Assembly: GCA_944324685.1 (NCBI GenBank)
Contig: CALUXG010000046.1
Span: 1-55,526 of the forward strand
Source: an uncultured Elusimicrobiales bacterium
GTDB lineage: Bacteria; Elusimicrobiota; Elusimicrobia; Elusimicrobiales; Elusimicrobiaceae
Reading direction: 5' to 3'
Length of the DNA stretch: 55,526 nucleotides
Both the position numbers and the translations under genes were made by a program. Below are positions 18,020 through 25,284 of the stretch, in pieces (the first letter of the stretch is position 1; each line of letters starts with the position of its first letter). The notes below the pieces were generated by a model. The model was not told the origin of the DNA. It saw only the letters and a program-made list of their open reading frames with translations, and did no database searches.

Positions 18020-18466
18020 ATGAAAATATTAATTTTAATGCGACACGGAAAGGCGCAAGCCCTTGCGGAAACAGACGCCCTCCGACCTCTGACGCCGGCC
18101 GGACAGGAAACGGCACTGGCCACGGTAAGAACTTTACAAAACAAAGGATACAAACCAGACGTTTTATTAACCAGTCCTTTCCTGCGCGCACAACAGACCG
18201 CGCAAATAGCTGGCGACGTTTTGGGGACCGTTCCCCATACGCTGGAAGAACTAGACGGCCGCTTAAGCGGAAAAGGATTAATTGATTTGGCCAAAGAACA
18301 ATTAAAAACCGCCGACTGCGTCATGTTGGTAGGACATAACCCCAATTTTAGTCTTGCCGCAAGCATGCTGCGGCAGGAATACACCCCGTTTGAAGCGGGA
18401 ACCGCCGCCGTATTTGATATGACGGTTCCGAACGCTCCCAAATTTCTTGCTCTGGAGAAAAAATGA
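18020..18466 (+). CDS. sixA: SixA-type phosphohistidine phosphatase
   Basis: A 148-residue histidine phosphatase of the phosphoglycerate-mutase superfamily. Catalytic RHG is in LILMRHGKAQ; supporting residues are in LLTSPFLRAQQTA and the second His in LVGHNPNFS. SixA removes phosphate from His on phosphotransfer proteins (in E. coli, PtsN-pathway NPr). The ATG at 18020 follows AGGAAAG; the longer upstream reading frame is the antisense of AddB. Its stop overlaps the uppP start as ATGA. Confidence 0.88.
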   Translation: MKILILMRHGKAQALAETDALRPLTPAGQETALATVRTLQNKGYKPDVLLTSPFLRAQQTAQIAGDVLGTVPHTLEELDGRLSGKGLIDLAKEQLKTADCVMLVGHNPNFSLAASMLRQEYTPFEAGTAAVFDMTVPNAPKFLALEKK

Positions 18467-19245
18467 CCATTTTGGATGCGGTAATTTTAGGTCTTTTGCA
18501 GGCACTGGGTGAATTTCTGCCCATATCCAGCTCCGCCCACCTTGTACTGCTGCCTTTTTTCCGCGGCGTGCAATACCAAGGCGTTTCTTTTGACGTGATG
18601 CTGCACTTGGCCACGTTATTGGCGGTACTTTTATATTTTTCCAAAGATTGGTTTTATATCATTAAAGACGGCTTCACACACCCCCGCCAGCCGCAGGGCA
18701 AAACTTTGTGGCTGCTGGCTTTGGCAACCGTACCAGCGGGACTGGCAGGCATATTGTGCAAAGACTGGCTGGAAACCGCGCTTCGCCATCCGCTGAGCAT
18801 AGCCGCCTGCCTGATGATATTTGCCGTCATTTTATGGCTGGCCGACCGCAAAGCCGACCCCAACGGCAGAACGGACCTGAATCTGCGCAATTTATTAATT
18901 ATCGGCTGCGCGCAGGCTTTGGCGCTTATGCCCGGGGTGTCGCGCAGCGGCGTTACCATTACGGCGGCCTTATTTTTAGGCTTTTCCCGTGCACAAAGCG
19001 CGCGCATTTCCTTTTTGCTCTCCGCCCCTGTAATAGGAGGCGCGGCCGTATTGGAACTCTCCCACCTGACATGGACCGATATAAACGCCCCGCTTATATG
19101 GGGCTTTATCAGTGCTTTCGCCGGAGCATTGGTCGTCATAGGCGGACTCATGAAATTTATCAAAACGCACAGCTTTAATATTTTTGTCATATACCGTCTG
19201 TTGTTGGGAATGTTTATTTTCATTTGGTACTGTCATTTACATTAA
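18463..19245 (+). CDS. uppP: Undecaprenyl-diphosphatase UppP/BacA
   Basis: The 260-residue polytopic membrane enzyme dephosphorylates undecaprenyl diphosphate to recycle the lipid carrier for peptidoglycan and other surface polymers. Both family motifs are present: GEFLPISSSAHL near the N-terminus (catalytic Glu) and MPGVSRSGVTI (Arg-Ser phosphate pocket). About eight hydrophobic helices are seen. Translational coupling to sixA is likely from the 4-bp overlap. Confidence 0.95.
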   Translation: MTILDAVILGLLQALGEFLPISSSAHLVLLPFFRGVQYQGVSFDVMLHLATLLAVLLYFSKDWFYIIKDGFTHPRQPQGKTLWLLALATVPAGLAGILCKDWLETALRHPLSIAACLMIFAVILWLADRKADPNGRTDLNLRNLLIIGCAQALALMPGVSRSGVTITAALFLGFSRAQSARISFLLSAPVIGGAAVLELSHLTWTDINAPLIWGFISAFAGALVVIGGLMKFIKTHSFNIFVIYRLLLGMFIFIWYCHLH

Positions 19246-19262
19246 GCGCAAACGGGATTTTA

Positions 19263-19268
19263 TATAAT
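19263..19268 (+). promoter_or_regulatory. -10 box upstream of the DMT transporter
   Basis: TATAAT lies 23 bp before the ATG at 19292, followed by an AGGAG ribosome site (19282-19286), so this gene has a short conventional leader. Confidence 0.5.
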
Positions 19269-19291
19269 TGAATATAGAGACAGGAGAATAT

Positions 19292-20179
19292 ATGAGTTAT
19301 TTATTGGCTTTATGTTTGGCTTTGTGTTGGGGAACGGCTTTTTTAGCCACTAAAAACATTGTAGACGTTTTACCGCCTTACTGGGGAACATTTTTCCGCG
19401 TTCTGGCGGGATTGATTTTTTTCATTGTCCTGTATGGCGTGCAGCGCAAAAATCTTCGTTGCCCCGTCAAAGAACTGTGGCGCCCTTGGACCATTGGCCT
19501 TCTGTTGATTTTATTCCCGTTTGCCGCCATTTCATGGGGCCAGCGTTTCGTTGCCCCCACCATCGGCGGTATTTTCAACGGCACCGTTCCTTTATGGTCT
19601 TTTATAGCCGGAGCCGTACTGCTGAAAGGAGTGGACCGTTTTACGTGGCGCCGCGCCGCGGGCGTATTAATCGGCTTGGCGGGGCTGCTGGTCATTATGT
19701 GGCCATCTTTGCAGCTAGGTTCTGATCCCCGCGTATTTTACGGCTGCATTGCTTTTCTGCTGATGGCTTGGTCTTACAGCTTGGGCAATGTGTTGACTAA
19801 AAAAATTATGGTGGACAATAACTCCGTCGCGCCAGAAGCAAACACCTTTCACCAATATCTTTTTTCCGCCATTGTGCTTCTGCTCATATCTTTTGCGGCG
19901 GAACCCATACCGCCGGCTTCGGCGTTCAGCACAAAAGTGATACTTTCCATCGCCAGTGCGGGCGTATTTTCCTCTGCGGTGGCTTTTCTGCTGATGGTGG
20001 CCCTTATCCGCCGCTGGGGAGCTACGCGCATGGCTTCCGTAACGTATTTTACGCCGGTGGTGGCCATGGCCAGCGATATGATTGCTTTTGGACGCATGCC
20101 CGCGGCTTATGAACTATTAGGACTGGCGTTTATTTTTGTCAGTCTGTTCTTAATTCAAAAACCCGTTAAAGCAAAATAA
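19292..20179 (+). CDS. EamA/DMT-superfamily transporter
   Basis: A roughly 295-residue inner-membrane protein with ten predicted helices in two EamA repeats (LCLALCWGTAFLATK at the start and AGVFSSAVAFLLMVALIRRW in the second half). Family members export amino acids or other small metabolites. Threonine synthase follows 5 bp later, so an amino-acid link is possible but not shown. The start at 19292 is chosen for its AGGAG site over an upstream TTG. Confidence 0.88.
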   Translation: MSYLLALCLALCWGTAFLATKNIVDVLPPYWGTFFRVLAGLIFFIVLYGVQRKNLRCPVKELWRPWTIGLLLILFPFAAISWGQRFVAPTIGGIFNGTVPLWSFIAGAVLLKGVDRFTWRRAAGVLIGLAGLLVIMWPSLQLGSDPRVFYGCIAFLLMAWSYSLGNVLTKKIMVDNNSVAPEANTFHQYLFSAIVLLLISFAAEPIPPASAFSTKVILSIASAGVFSSAVAFLLMVALIRRWGATRMASVTYFTPVVAMASDMIAFGRMPAAYELLGLAFIFVSLFLIQKPVKAK

Positions 20180-20184
20180 AAATT

Positions 20185-21426
20185 ATGAAAAAAATTCTAA
20201 ACTTGCAATGCATTAACTGCGGCAAAGAACACAAAACCAGCGAGACGGATTTCGTATGTACGGCCTGCGGAGGCAATCTGGAAGTCAATTACGACTACAA
20301 ATTGATTTCGCGTCGTTTTAGTATCAGCAAACTCAAGGACAATACGCATTTTGACATGTGGCGCTACATGGACTTGCTGCCTATTAACGACCATGACAAG
20401 GTGCCTCACGTACACGTAGGCTGGACGCCTATGTACAATTGCAAGGAATTGGCCCACGAGCTGGATATATCCACGCTGCTTATCAAAGACGAGGGACGCA
20501 ATCCAACCGGCTCCATAAAAGACCGCGGCAGCGCCGTGGCCGTGGCACGCGCGTTGGAACTGGATAAAGAAATTATTGCCGACGCCTCTACCGGCAACGC
20601 CAGTGATTCTTTGGCTTGTCTGACGGCTAGTTTGCCCATGAAATCGATCATTTTCACACCTACGTTTGTGCCGGAACCCAAACTGGTACAGCTGCTGGTA
20701 TACGGAGCCGAAGTCATCACGGTGGAGGGAAGCTACGACAATGCCTTTGACTTATGCCGCAAAGTCGTGGAAGAAAACGGTTGGTATTCCCGCGCGGCCG
20801 GCTTTAATCCGTATACGCGAGAGGGAAAGAAAACCTGCGCTTTTGAAATCTGTGAACAACTGGAATGGGAAGCGCCGGACAAAGTTATCGTTGCCGCCGG
20901 AGACGGAACCGTACTCAGCGGACTGTGGAAAGGATTTGTAGATTTTAATAAACTGGGCATCATAGAACACATGCCCCAGATGATTGCCGTGCAAGCTTTG
21001 GGCAGCGCGGCCATTAAAAACGCTTTTGAAAACAAAACGGAAGTCAGCGCCGTGCACGCCCATACGGTGGCGGACAGTATTTTGGTCAATTTCCCGAGGG
21101 ACGCACAGCTGGCGCTGCAAGCGTTGGAGGAATCCGGCGGCTTTGCTTTGACCGTAACGGATGAGGACATTATTCAAGCTATTCCGGAGCTGGCACGCAA
21201 AGCCAACATCTTTGCCGAACCCGCCGGAGCGGCTGTGTATGCGGCGCTGAAAAAACTGGCTATGGAAGGCAAAATAGAACGTGATGAAACCGTTGTGTTG
21301 GTCATTGGAGGAAACGGACTCAAAGACATAGACTCTGCTCTCAAATCCGTCAACCGGCCGGACGTCATTCCCGCCGACATGGAAGCCGTACGCGCGGAAT
21401 TAAAAAAGAAAGGCCTTGTAAAATAA
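20185..21426 (+). CDS. thrC: Threonine synthase
   Basis: A PLP-dependent enzyme of 413 residues converting O-phosphohomoserine to threonine. It has an N-terminal zinc-ribbon-like element (CINC then CTAC), substrate loop DEGRNPTGSIKDRG with the PLP Lys, STGNASDSLA for phosphate binding, and VIGGNGLKD near the end. This is the shorter (class II-like) threonine synthase type; a related PLP lyase cannot be fully excluded. No ribosome site is obvious, so it may depend on coupling to the transporter gene 5 bp upstream. Confidence 0.88.
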   Translation: MKKILNLQCINCGKEHKTSETDFVCTACGGNLEVNYDYKLISRRFSISKLKDNTHFDMWRYMDLLPINDHDKVPHVHVGWTPMYNCKELAHELDISTLLIKDEGRNPTGSIKDRGSAVAVARALELDKEIIADASTGNASDSLACLTASLPMKSIIFTPTFVPEPKLVQLLVYGAEVITVEGSYDNAFDLCRKVVEENGWYSRAAGFNPYTREGKKTCAFEICEQLEWEAPDKVIVAAGDGTVLSGLWKGFVDFNKLGIIEHMPQMIAVQALGSAAIKNAFENKTEVSAVHAHTVADSILVNFPRDAQLALQALEESGGFALTVTDEDIIQAIPELARKANIFAEPAGAAVYAALKKLAMEGKIERDETVVLVIGGNGLKDIDSALKSVNRPDVIPADMEAVRAELKKKGLVK

Positions 21427-21463
21427 CCGCCAAAGGCTGCGGCATATCCTATTCTAAAATGTA

Positions 21464-21490
21464 AAAACCCCGTCCAATGGATGGGGTTTT
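21464..21490 (+). terminator. Terminator after thrC
   Basis: AAAACCCC-g-TCC paired with GGA-t-GGGGTTTT (one G-T wobble), ending in a T-run, 37 bp past the stop. Confidence 0.85.
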
Positions 21491-21813
21491 CTTATAAAAA
21501 ATACCACAAACAATAAGCGTAATTTTCAACTAACTTCGCATATCCCTTGTTTTTCAAAATCTTCTCCCTAGATCCTTGTCCGCCGTCTCTGGCGCCTACT
21601 CTCCGCAAGCCGGCAGGCAAACCGTATACACGTGTTTTTTGCGGGTCTTGCCCGCTGCAGAAACCATGATGCCCCGTCTTTATATTTTCCTGATAAATAC
21701 ACAACCCGCTCCGCGGAGCAAAACTCCATATAAAAGACATTATTGTAACGATTGTAAAATTAGCGCAAAGACGAAGCAGTTGGCCGAAAGTGCTGAAAAA
21801 ATTCAAGAGCCGT
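21491..21813. other. Gap without a supportable gene
   Basis: Reading frames here have no recognisable domain. On the minus strand part of the sequence just downstream of the leader remnant still reads FLGVLFHK-like, so the stretch is best seen as decayed remains of a pilin-type gene. A small GCGGG/CCCGC hairpin is present near 21648. Confidence 0.4.
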
Positions 21814-21888
21814 TTATGAAACAGGACACCTAAAAAGTCTGCAAAAATCTTTTTGTCCTAAAATGTATTTTTGATAAATTTTACACAT
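21814..21888 (-). pseudogene. Remnant of a pilin leader cassette (copy A)
   Basis: The minus-strand ATG at 21888 opens MCKIYQKYILGQ and stops after 24 codons. The same start (M-x-K/R-I-Y-Q-K/R) heads the pilin at 38474 and the leader at 51675. Past the frameshift a second frame reads DFLGVLFHK, matching GVLGGFIHQ of the intact pilin, so this looks like a frameshifted and truncated copy. Confidence 0.6.
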
Positions 21889-21907
21889 AAACGAAATTTA
21901 TCAAAAA
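21868..21907. repeat. Start-site palindrome, copy A
   Basis: Inverted repeat TTTTTGATAAATTT / AAATTTATCAAAAA with a 12-nt loop containing the minus-strand ATG. On the minus strand TGATAAATT is an extended -10-like box 6 nt before that ATG. Related palindromes are at 38453-38494 and 51657-51691. Confidence 0.8.
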
Positions 21908-21984
21908 ACGATATAAGCTTTTTCCCCCGTTCCCGCTCAACAACTACAAAACCACAAAGCTCATGTTCGTCGAAAACGAAATAT

Positions 21985-22749
21985 TCATGCAGGCGTGTTG
22001 CCGCTGAAATCGGGAGCGTTCGGTTCAAGGTCGGGGCAAGAAGATTTGTCGCAGCGGTTTCTAAAAGCGCAGTCTTTACAATGGGACGTATCCGGCTCAA
22101 ATACGCCGGCTTCCATTTTTTCCCCTATTTCAATAAATTTGGACAAGATGGCATTCTCATCAAATGCGTCAAACGGTGCGCTGACTTGTTTGTCAAACGC
22201 CGTAAAATAAAAAGTGGCTTTGCCTTTTTGCAAATTCCACGCCCGACGCGCACCGACAGCGTAAATCCCCATTTGCAGGGAATCGGTTACCGCGGCGGAA
22301 AAATCTACGTCGTCTCCGGTTTTATAATCTATCACTTCCCACGTACCGTCCGGATGTTTGTCGATGCGGTCTATTTTTCCGCGCAGTGTCCATTTTCCCT
22401 GTTGGAAAATAAATTCCCTCTCCGTGCTGTCCACCGTCGTTTTACGTTCATATTCACGTTCCGCATAACGTTCCAGCATTTTCTTCCCTTTGAGATAATA
22501 TTCCATCTGCTGGGACGCGCTGGTATATCCTGCCCCCAGCCAACAGTCATCATAATAAGCCAAAAGTTCGCTGGGATCGTTGCTGTGGCGGTGATATTGC
22601 TCCAGCGTACGGTGTATGGACACCCCCAAAGAAGAAGCCGGCACGAGTCCTTCTTTGCGTCCGTCCATGTATTTGTATTTATACAGGAGGGGACATTCCA
22701 TATAGGTTTTTATTTTGGAATAGTTCAACTCGTGTACATCGCTGTACAT
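21985..22749 (-). CDS. Small RecB/Cas4-type PD-(D/E)XK nuclease
   Basis: A 254-residue nuclease-only protein starting at MYSDVHELNYSK (22749, 1 bp after the rsmD stop). The longer upstream frame is antisense to rsmD coding. The order of motifs matches AddB/Cas4 nucleases: Cys in YMECPLLYKYKY, His in GVSIHRTLEQ, RGKIDRID, VIDYKTGDD, then CKDCAFRNRC, so a 4Fe-4S clasp is likely. It lacks helicase motifs. The role may be DNA repair or end processing. Not a CRISPR protein here, as no array or other cas gene is present. Confidence 0.88.
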   Translation of the reverse strand: MYSDVHELNYSKIKTYMECPLLYKYKYMDGRKEGLVPASSLGVSIHRTLEQYHRHSNDPSELLAYYDDCWLGAGYTSASQQMEYYLKGKKMLERYAEREYERKTTVDSTEREFIFQQGKWTLRGKIDRIDKHPDGTWEVIDYKTGDDVDFSAAVTDSLQMGIYAVGARRAWNLQKGKATFYFTAFDKQVSAPFDAFDENAILSKFIEIGEKMEAGVFEPDTSHCKDCAFRNRCDKSSCPDLEPNAPDFSGNTPA

Positions 22750-22750
22750 A

Positions 22751-23332
22751 TTAACCCGCCTTATAGCGCAAAAAATGCACCAGCGTATCGCCGTATTTTT
22801 CGGCACGGAAAATTTCCAAATTTTCCGGCACGGCAAACAATTCGGTTTTATGTGTTTGCAGCACAATAATCCCTTTTGAGGCCAACAATTTGGCTTGCGC
22901 CACGTTTTTCAAAGCCGGTTCGGACAATGCCAACATTTTGTTATTCTGATCGCGGTACGGAGGCCCCATAAAAATAATATCGTATCCCTCATTATCACTG
23001 TAAGAAAGCAAATAGTCCAACGGCTTCAGCACGTCCGCTTTTATGACGCGGGCACGCTCCTCAAACCCCAAATGAACCAAATTGCGGTGAATATTTTTAA
23101 TACAGGCCGGTTCTCTGTCTACGCAAACGACGCGCAAAGCCCCGCGGGACAATGCTTCCAAAGACACATTGCCCGTACCCGCGAACAAATCCAGCCACAT
23201 TGCCCCCGCCAAACGCGGACGCAATATGTCAAAAACAGATTGTTTGATTCTGTCCGAAATGGGCTTAACCGGCAAATTTTTGGAAACGGAAAAAATCCGT
23301 CTGCCGCGCGCACTTCCTGCAATAATACGCAT
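22751..23332 (-). CDS. rsmD: 16S rRNA (guanine-966 N2)-methyltransferase RsmD
   Basis: The 193-residue SAM-dependent enzyme methylates G966 of 16S rRNA in the assembled small subunit. Visible motifs are MRIIAGSARGRRI, KPISDRIKQSVFDIL, the SAM loop DLFAGTGNVSLEALSRGA, and the catalytic-site sequence FMGPPYRD. The latter has Gly where D/N is usual ((D/N)PPY). Co-transcribed with the response regulator upstream (9-bp gap) and the nuclease downstream. Confidence 0.92.
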   Translation of the reverse strand: MRIIAGSARGRRIFSVSKNLPVKPISDRIKQSVFDILRPRLAGAMWLDLFAGTGNVSLEALSRGALRVVCVDREPACIKNIHRNLVHLGFEERARVIKADVLKPLDYLLSYSDNEGYDIIFMGPPYRDQNNKMLALSEPALKNVAQAKLLASKGIIVLQTHKTELFAVPENLEIFRAEKYGDTLVHFLRYKAG

Positions 23333-23341
23333 AATTTTCCC

Positions 23342-23989
23342 TTACAGCTGTGCTATTCCTTCCTTAATGGCATAACGCACCAATTCGGCCTGTTTATGGA
23401 TGCCCAATTTTCTCATAATATTGTTTCGGTGCACGTGTATGGTATTTAAGGACAGATTAAACGTTTTGGCAATTTGTTTGCTGCTGTATCCTTCGGCAAT
23501 CAGCTGCAGGACTTCCTTCTCTTTCGGCGTCAGCCCCGTAACGTCTCTTTTGCGGGAGGACGTCCTGCCCAAAAAGCCCTGCACAATATACTTAGATACT
23601 TTGCTGCACAAATAGAACCGTCCGGCCGACACTTCGTTTATGGCGTCCACAATCTCATCGGCTGTTGAAACTTTAACAATAAAACCTTTGGCGCCGGCTT
23701 TAAGCGCTTTTTCCACTGATACGCGGTCATCATACATGCTGAGCATGACTACTTTCGCTTCGGGTTTCATTTTTACCAACCGCTGCGTGGCTTCTATGCC
23801 GTTTAACAGCGGCATAGAGATATCCACCACGTATACGTCCGCATCATGGAGGGAAGCCCATTCCACCAGCTCTTTGCCGTTGGAAATTTCCGCCACGACT
23901 TCCATATCTTTTCCTTTGCGTTCCAATACGGCGCGGACGCCATCGCGCACAATAGCGTGATCGTCCGCCAATACCACTTTTGTACTCAT
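23342..23989 (-). CDS. NarL/FixJ-family response regulator
   Basis: A 215-residue two-domain regulator. The receiver has the acidic pocket (VVLADDHAIVRDG), phospho-acceptor Asp in VYVVDISMPLLNG and Lys in GFIVKVS. A LuxR-type helix-turn-helix follows: LTPKEKEVLQLIAEGYSSKQIA and LSLNTIHVHRNNIMRKLG. It should bind DNA when phosphorylated by the adjacent kinase, with which it overlaps by 4 bp. Confidence 0.95.
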   Translation of the reverse strand: MSTKVVLADDHAIVRDGVRAVLERKGKDMEVVAEISNGKELVEWASLHDADVYVVDISMPLLNGIEATQRLVKMKPEAKVVMLSMYDDRVSVEKALKAGAKGFIVKVSTADEIVDAINEVSAGRFYLCSKVSKYIVQGFLGRTSSRKRDVTGLTPKEKEVLQLIAEGYSSKQIAKTFNLSLNTIHVHRNNIMRKLGIHKQAELVRYAIKEGIAQL

Positions 23990-25095
23990 AATTTATTCAC
24001 CCCGTATACAACCTTTGGACACTTAACTTCTATAACGGTACCTGCGCCTTTCTTGCTTTTAATCGCAAACGTTCCTCCCAAATAGGCCACGCTGTCGCGC
24101 ATGGACAGAAGTCCAATATGCTGAATGGACTGCTGAGAAGATAGTTCAAATCCTTTTCCGTTATCTTTGATTTTCAGCGTCAGGTCTTTTACACCACATT
24201 TCAAAATCACGTCCACGCGCGTCGCGGCGGAATGTTTAATGACATTATTTAAGCTTTCCTGCGCTACGCGGTAAAGCACTATTTTTACTTCCTCGCTCAC
24301 CACTTCCGAATCGTCTATTTCTGCTTTGAACGTATATTTAATATTCTTATACTGCAAAATGTTGCTCAGCAGTTCCTGCACGGCGTCTGTCAACGTCAGT
24401 GTTTCCAGATTAGGCGGACGCAAGCTGACCACAATATTCTTTACGCGCTCAATATATTTTTTGATCTGTGCATCTAAATCCGCAATTTCTTTCAGCGCCT
24501 GTTTGCGGTCTCCCGCACGGACGCTTTCTTTTACCATGCTTAAAAGCGAAGTCAAAATGACCGCTGCCGAACCGATTTCATCGTGCAAAGCAGAAGAGAC
24601 CCTCTTTCTTTCTTCTTCCCGAGCCATCAAAAGCAACTGAGGAAAAGTGCGGCCGCTTATCTCTTTTAAAAAATGTGTGCGCGCATAATCGCTGGCCCAA
24701 GAAGTGATATTTTTAACCAGCCCCAACACACTGCCCACCTGTCCCGCCCCGTCACGCAACGGAATAAGCGTAGACTGAAAGAAACATGCGTCGCCGGCAC
24801 GGTTAACGGTCCATTCATAGCTGATGACCTCGCCGGAGACGGCTTTTTCATGAGCATGGGCATGAACCGGCAGGGTCAAATCGGCCGAAATATCCTTCCG
24901 AAAACCGCTGGGTTTGCCAAACATGAAAATATGCTTGTTGCGCATATCGGCCACATATACCAAATCATATCCGCCCACCCCCTTTTCTTCCAAGGGGGAA
25001 TACGAGGAATATTCATTCAAAAACAGAGCCGTTTCCGCACAGCCTTCCGGACACTGGTAAATGCAAGTTTTTTTATCTTTTTTTGGTTTGGCCAT
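23986..25095 (-). CDS. Soluble NarX/NreB-like histidine kinase with PAS domain
   Basis: A 369-residue kinase with no membrane segment. A short N-terminal Cys cluster (C11, C15, C19 in CIYQCPEGCA) precedes a PAS domain (about 40-140). Then come the HisKA_3 dimer with phospho-His in SSALHDEIGSA and an HATPase domain (SLNNVIKHSA, IKDNGKGFEL, GLLSMRDSVAYLGG). Cytoplasmic kinases of this shape often sense oxygen or redox through PAS cofactors or iron-sulfur clusters. The Cys cluster could bind metal, but its CX3CX3C spacing is not that of NreB. Operon with its regulator. Confidence 0.9.
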   Translation of the reverse strand: MAKPKKDKKTCIYQCPEGCAETALFLNEYSSYSPLEEKGVGGYDLVYVADMRNKHIFMFGKPSGFRKDISADLTLPVHAHAHEKAVSGEVISYEWTVNRAGDACFFQSTLIPLRDGAGQVGSVLGLVKNITSWASDYARTHFLKEISGRTFPQLLLMAREEERKRVSSALHDEIGSAAVILTSLLSMVKESVRAGDRKQALKEIADLDAQIKKYIERVKNIVVSLRPPNLETLTLTDAVQELLSNILQYKNIKYTFKAEIDDSEVVSEEVKIVLYRVAQESLNNVIKHSAATRVDVILKCGVKDLTLKIKDNGKGFELSSQQSIQHIGLLSMRDSVAYLGGTFAIKSKKGAGTVIEVKCPKVVYGVNKL

Positions 25096-25269
25096 ACGCC
25101 CACCGTTCCCATATTAGTTAAATTTTACTATTTTTTGACTCTCTTTCCATAAAATACTTCTTCCCCCGTACCGGTTCCGCCACCGAAAAAGCTGCGGCAC
25201 AAACCATTTCCCGCGAGGAATTTTTCGGGAAAAACAATGCGCGGACGCTCGGCGCAAATACAGCAAGTT

Positions 25270-25278
25270 TGCTATAAT
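25270..25278 (+). promoter_or_regulatory. Extended -10 promoter of the PBP1A gene
   Basis: TGCTATAAT, a near-perfect extended -10, ends 6 nt before the ATG at 25285. There is no Shine-Dalgarno sequence; a leaderless mRNA is predicted. Confidence 0.7.
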
Positions 25279-25284
25279 TTAATC

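Noticed and set aside
20180-20184. T-box or riboswitch upstream of thrC
   Set aside because: Only 5 bp separate thrC from the transporter gene, leaving no room for a leader structure.
21492-21806. 104-codon minus-strand frame in the gap after thrC
   Set aside because: No recognisable protein, no ribosome site, and it starts inside the decayed leader region.
22750-22866. 39-residue extension of the small nuclease
   Set aside because: It is an out-of-frame reading of the end of rsmD, Cys-rich without sense; the ATG at 22749 fits the family start.
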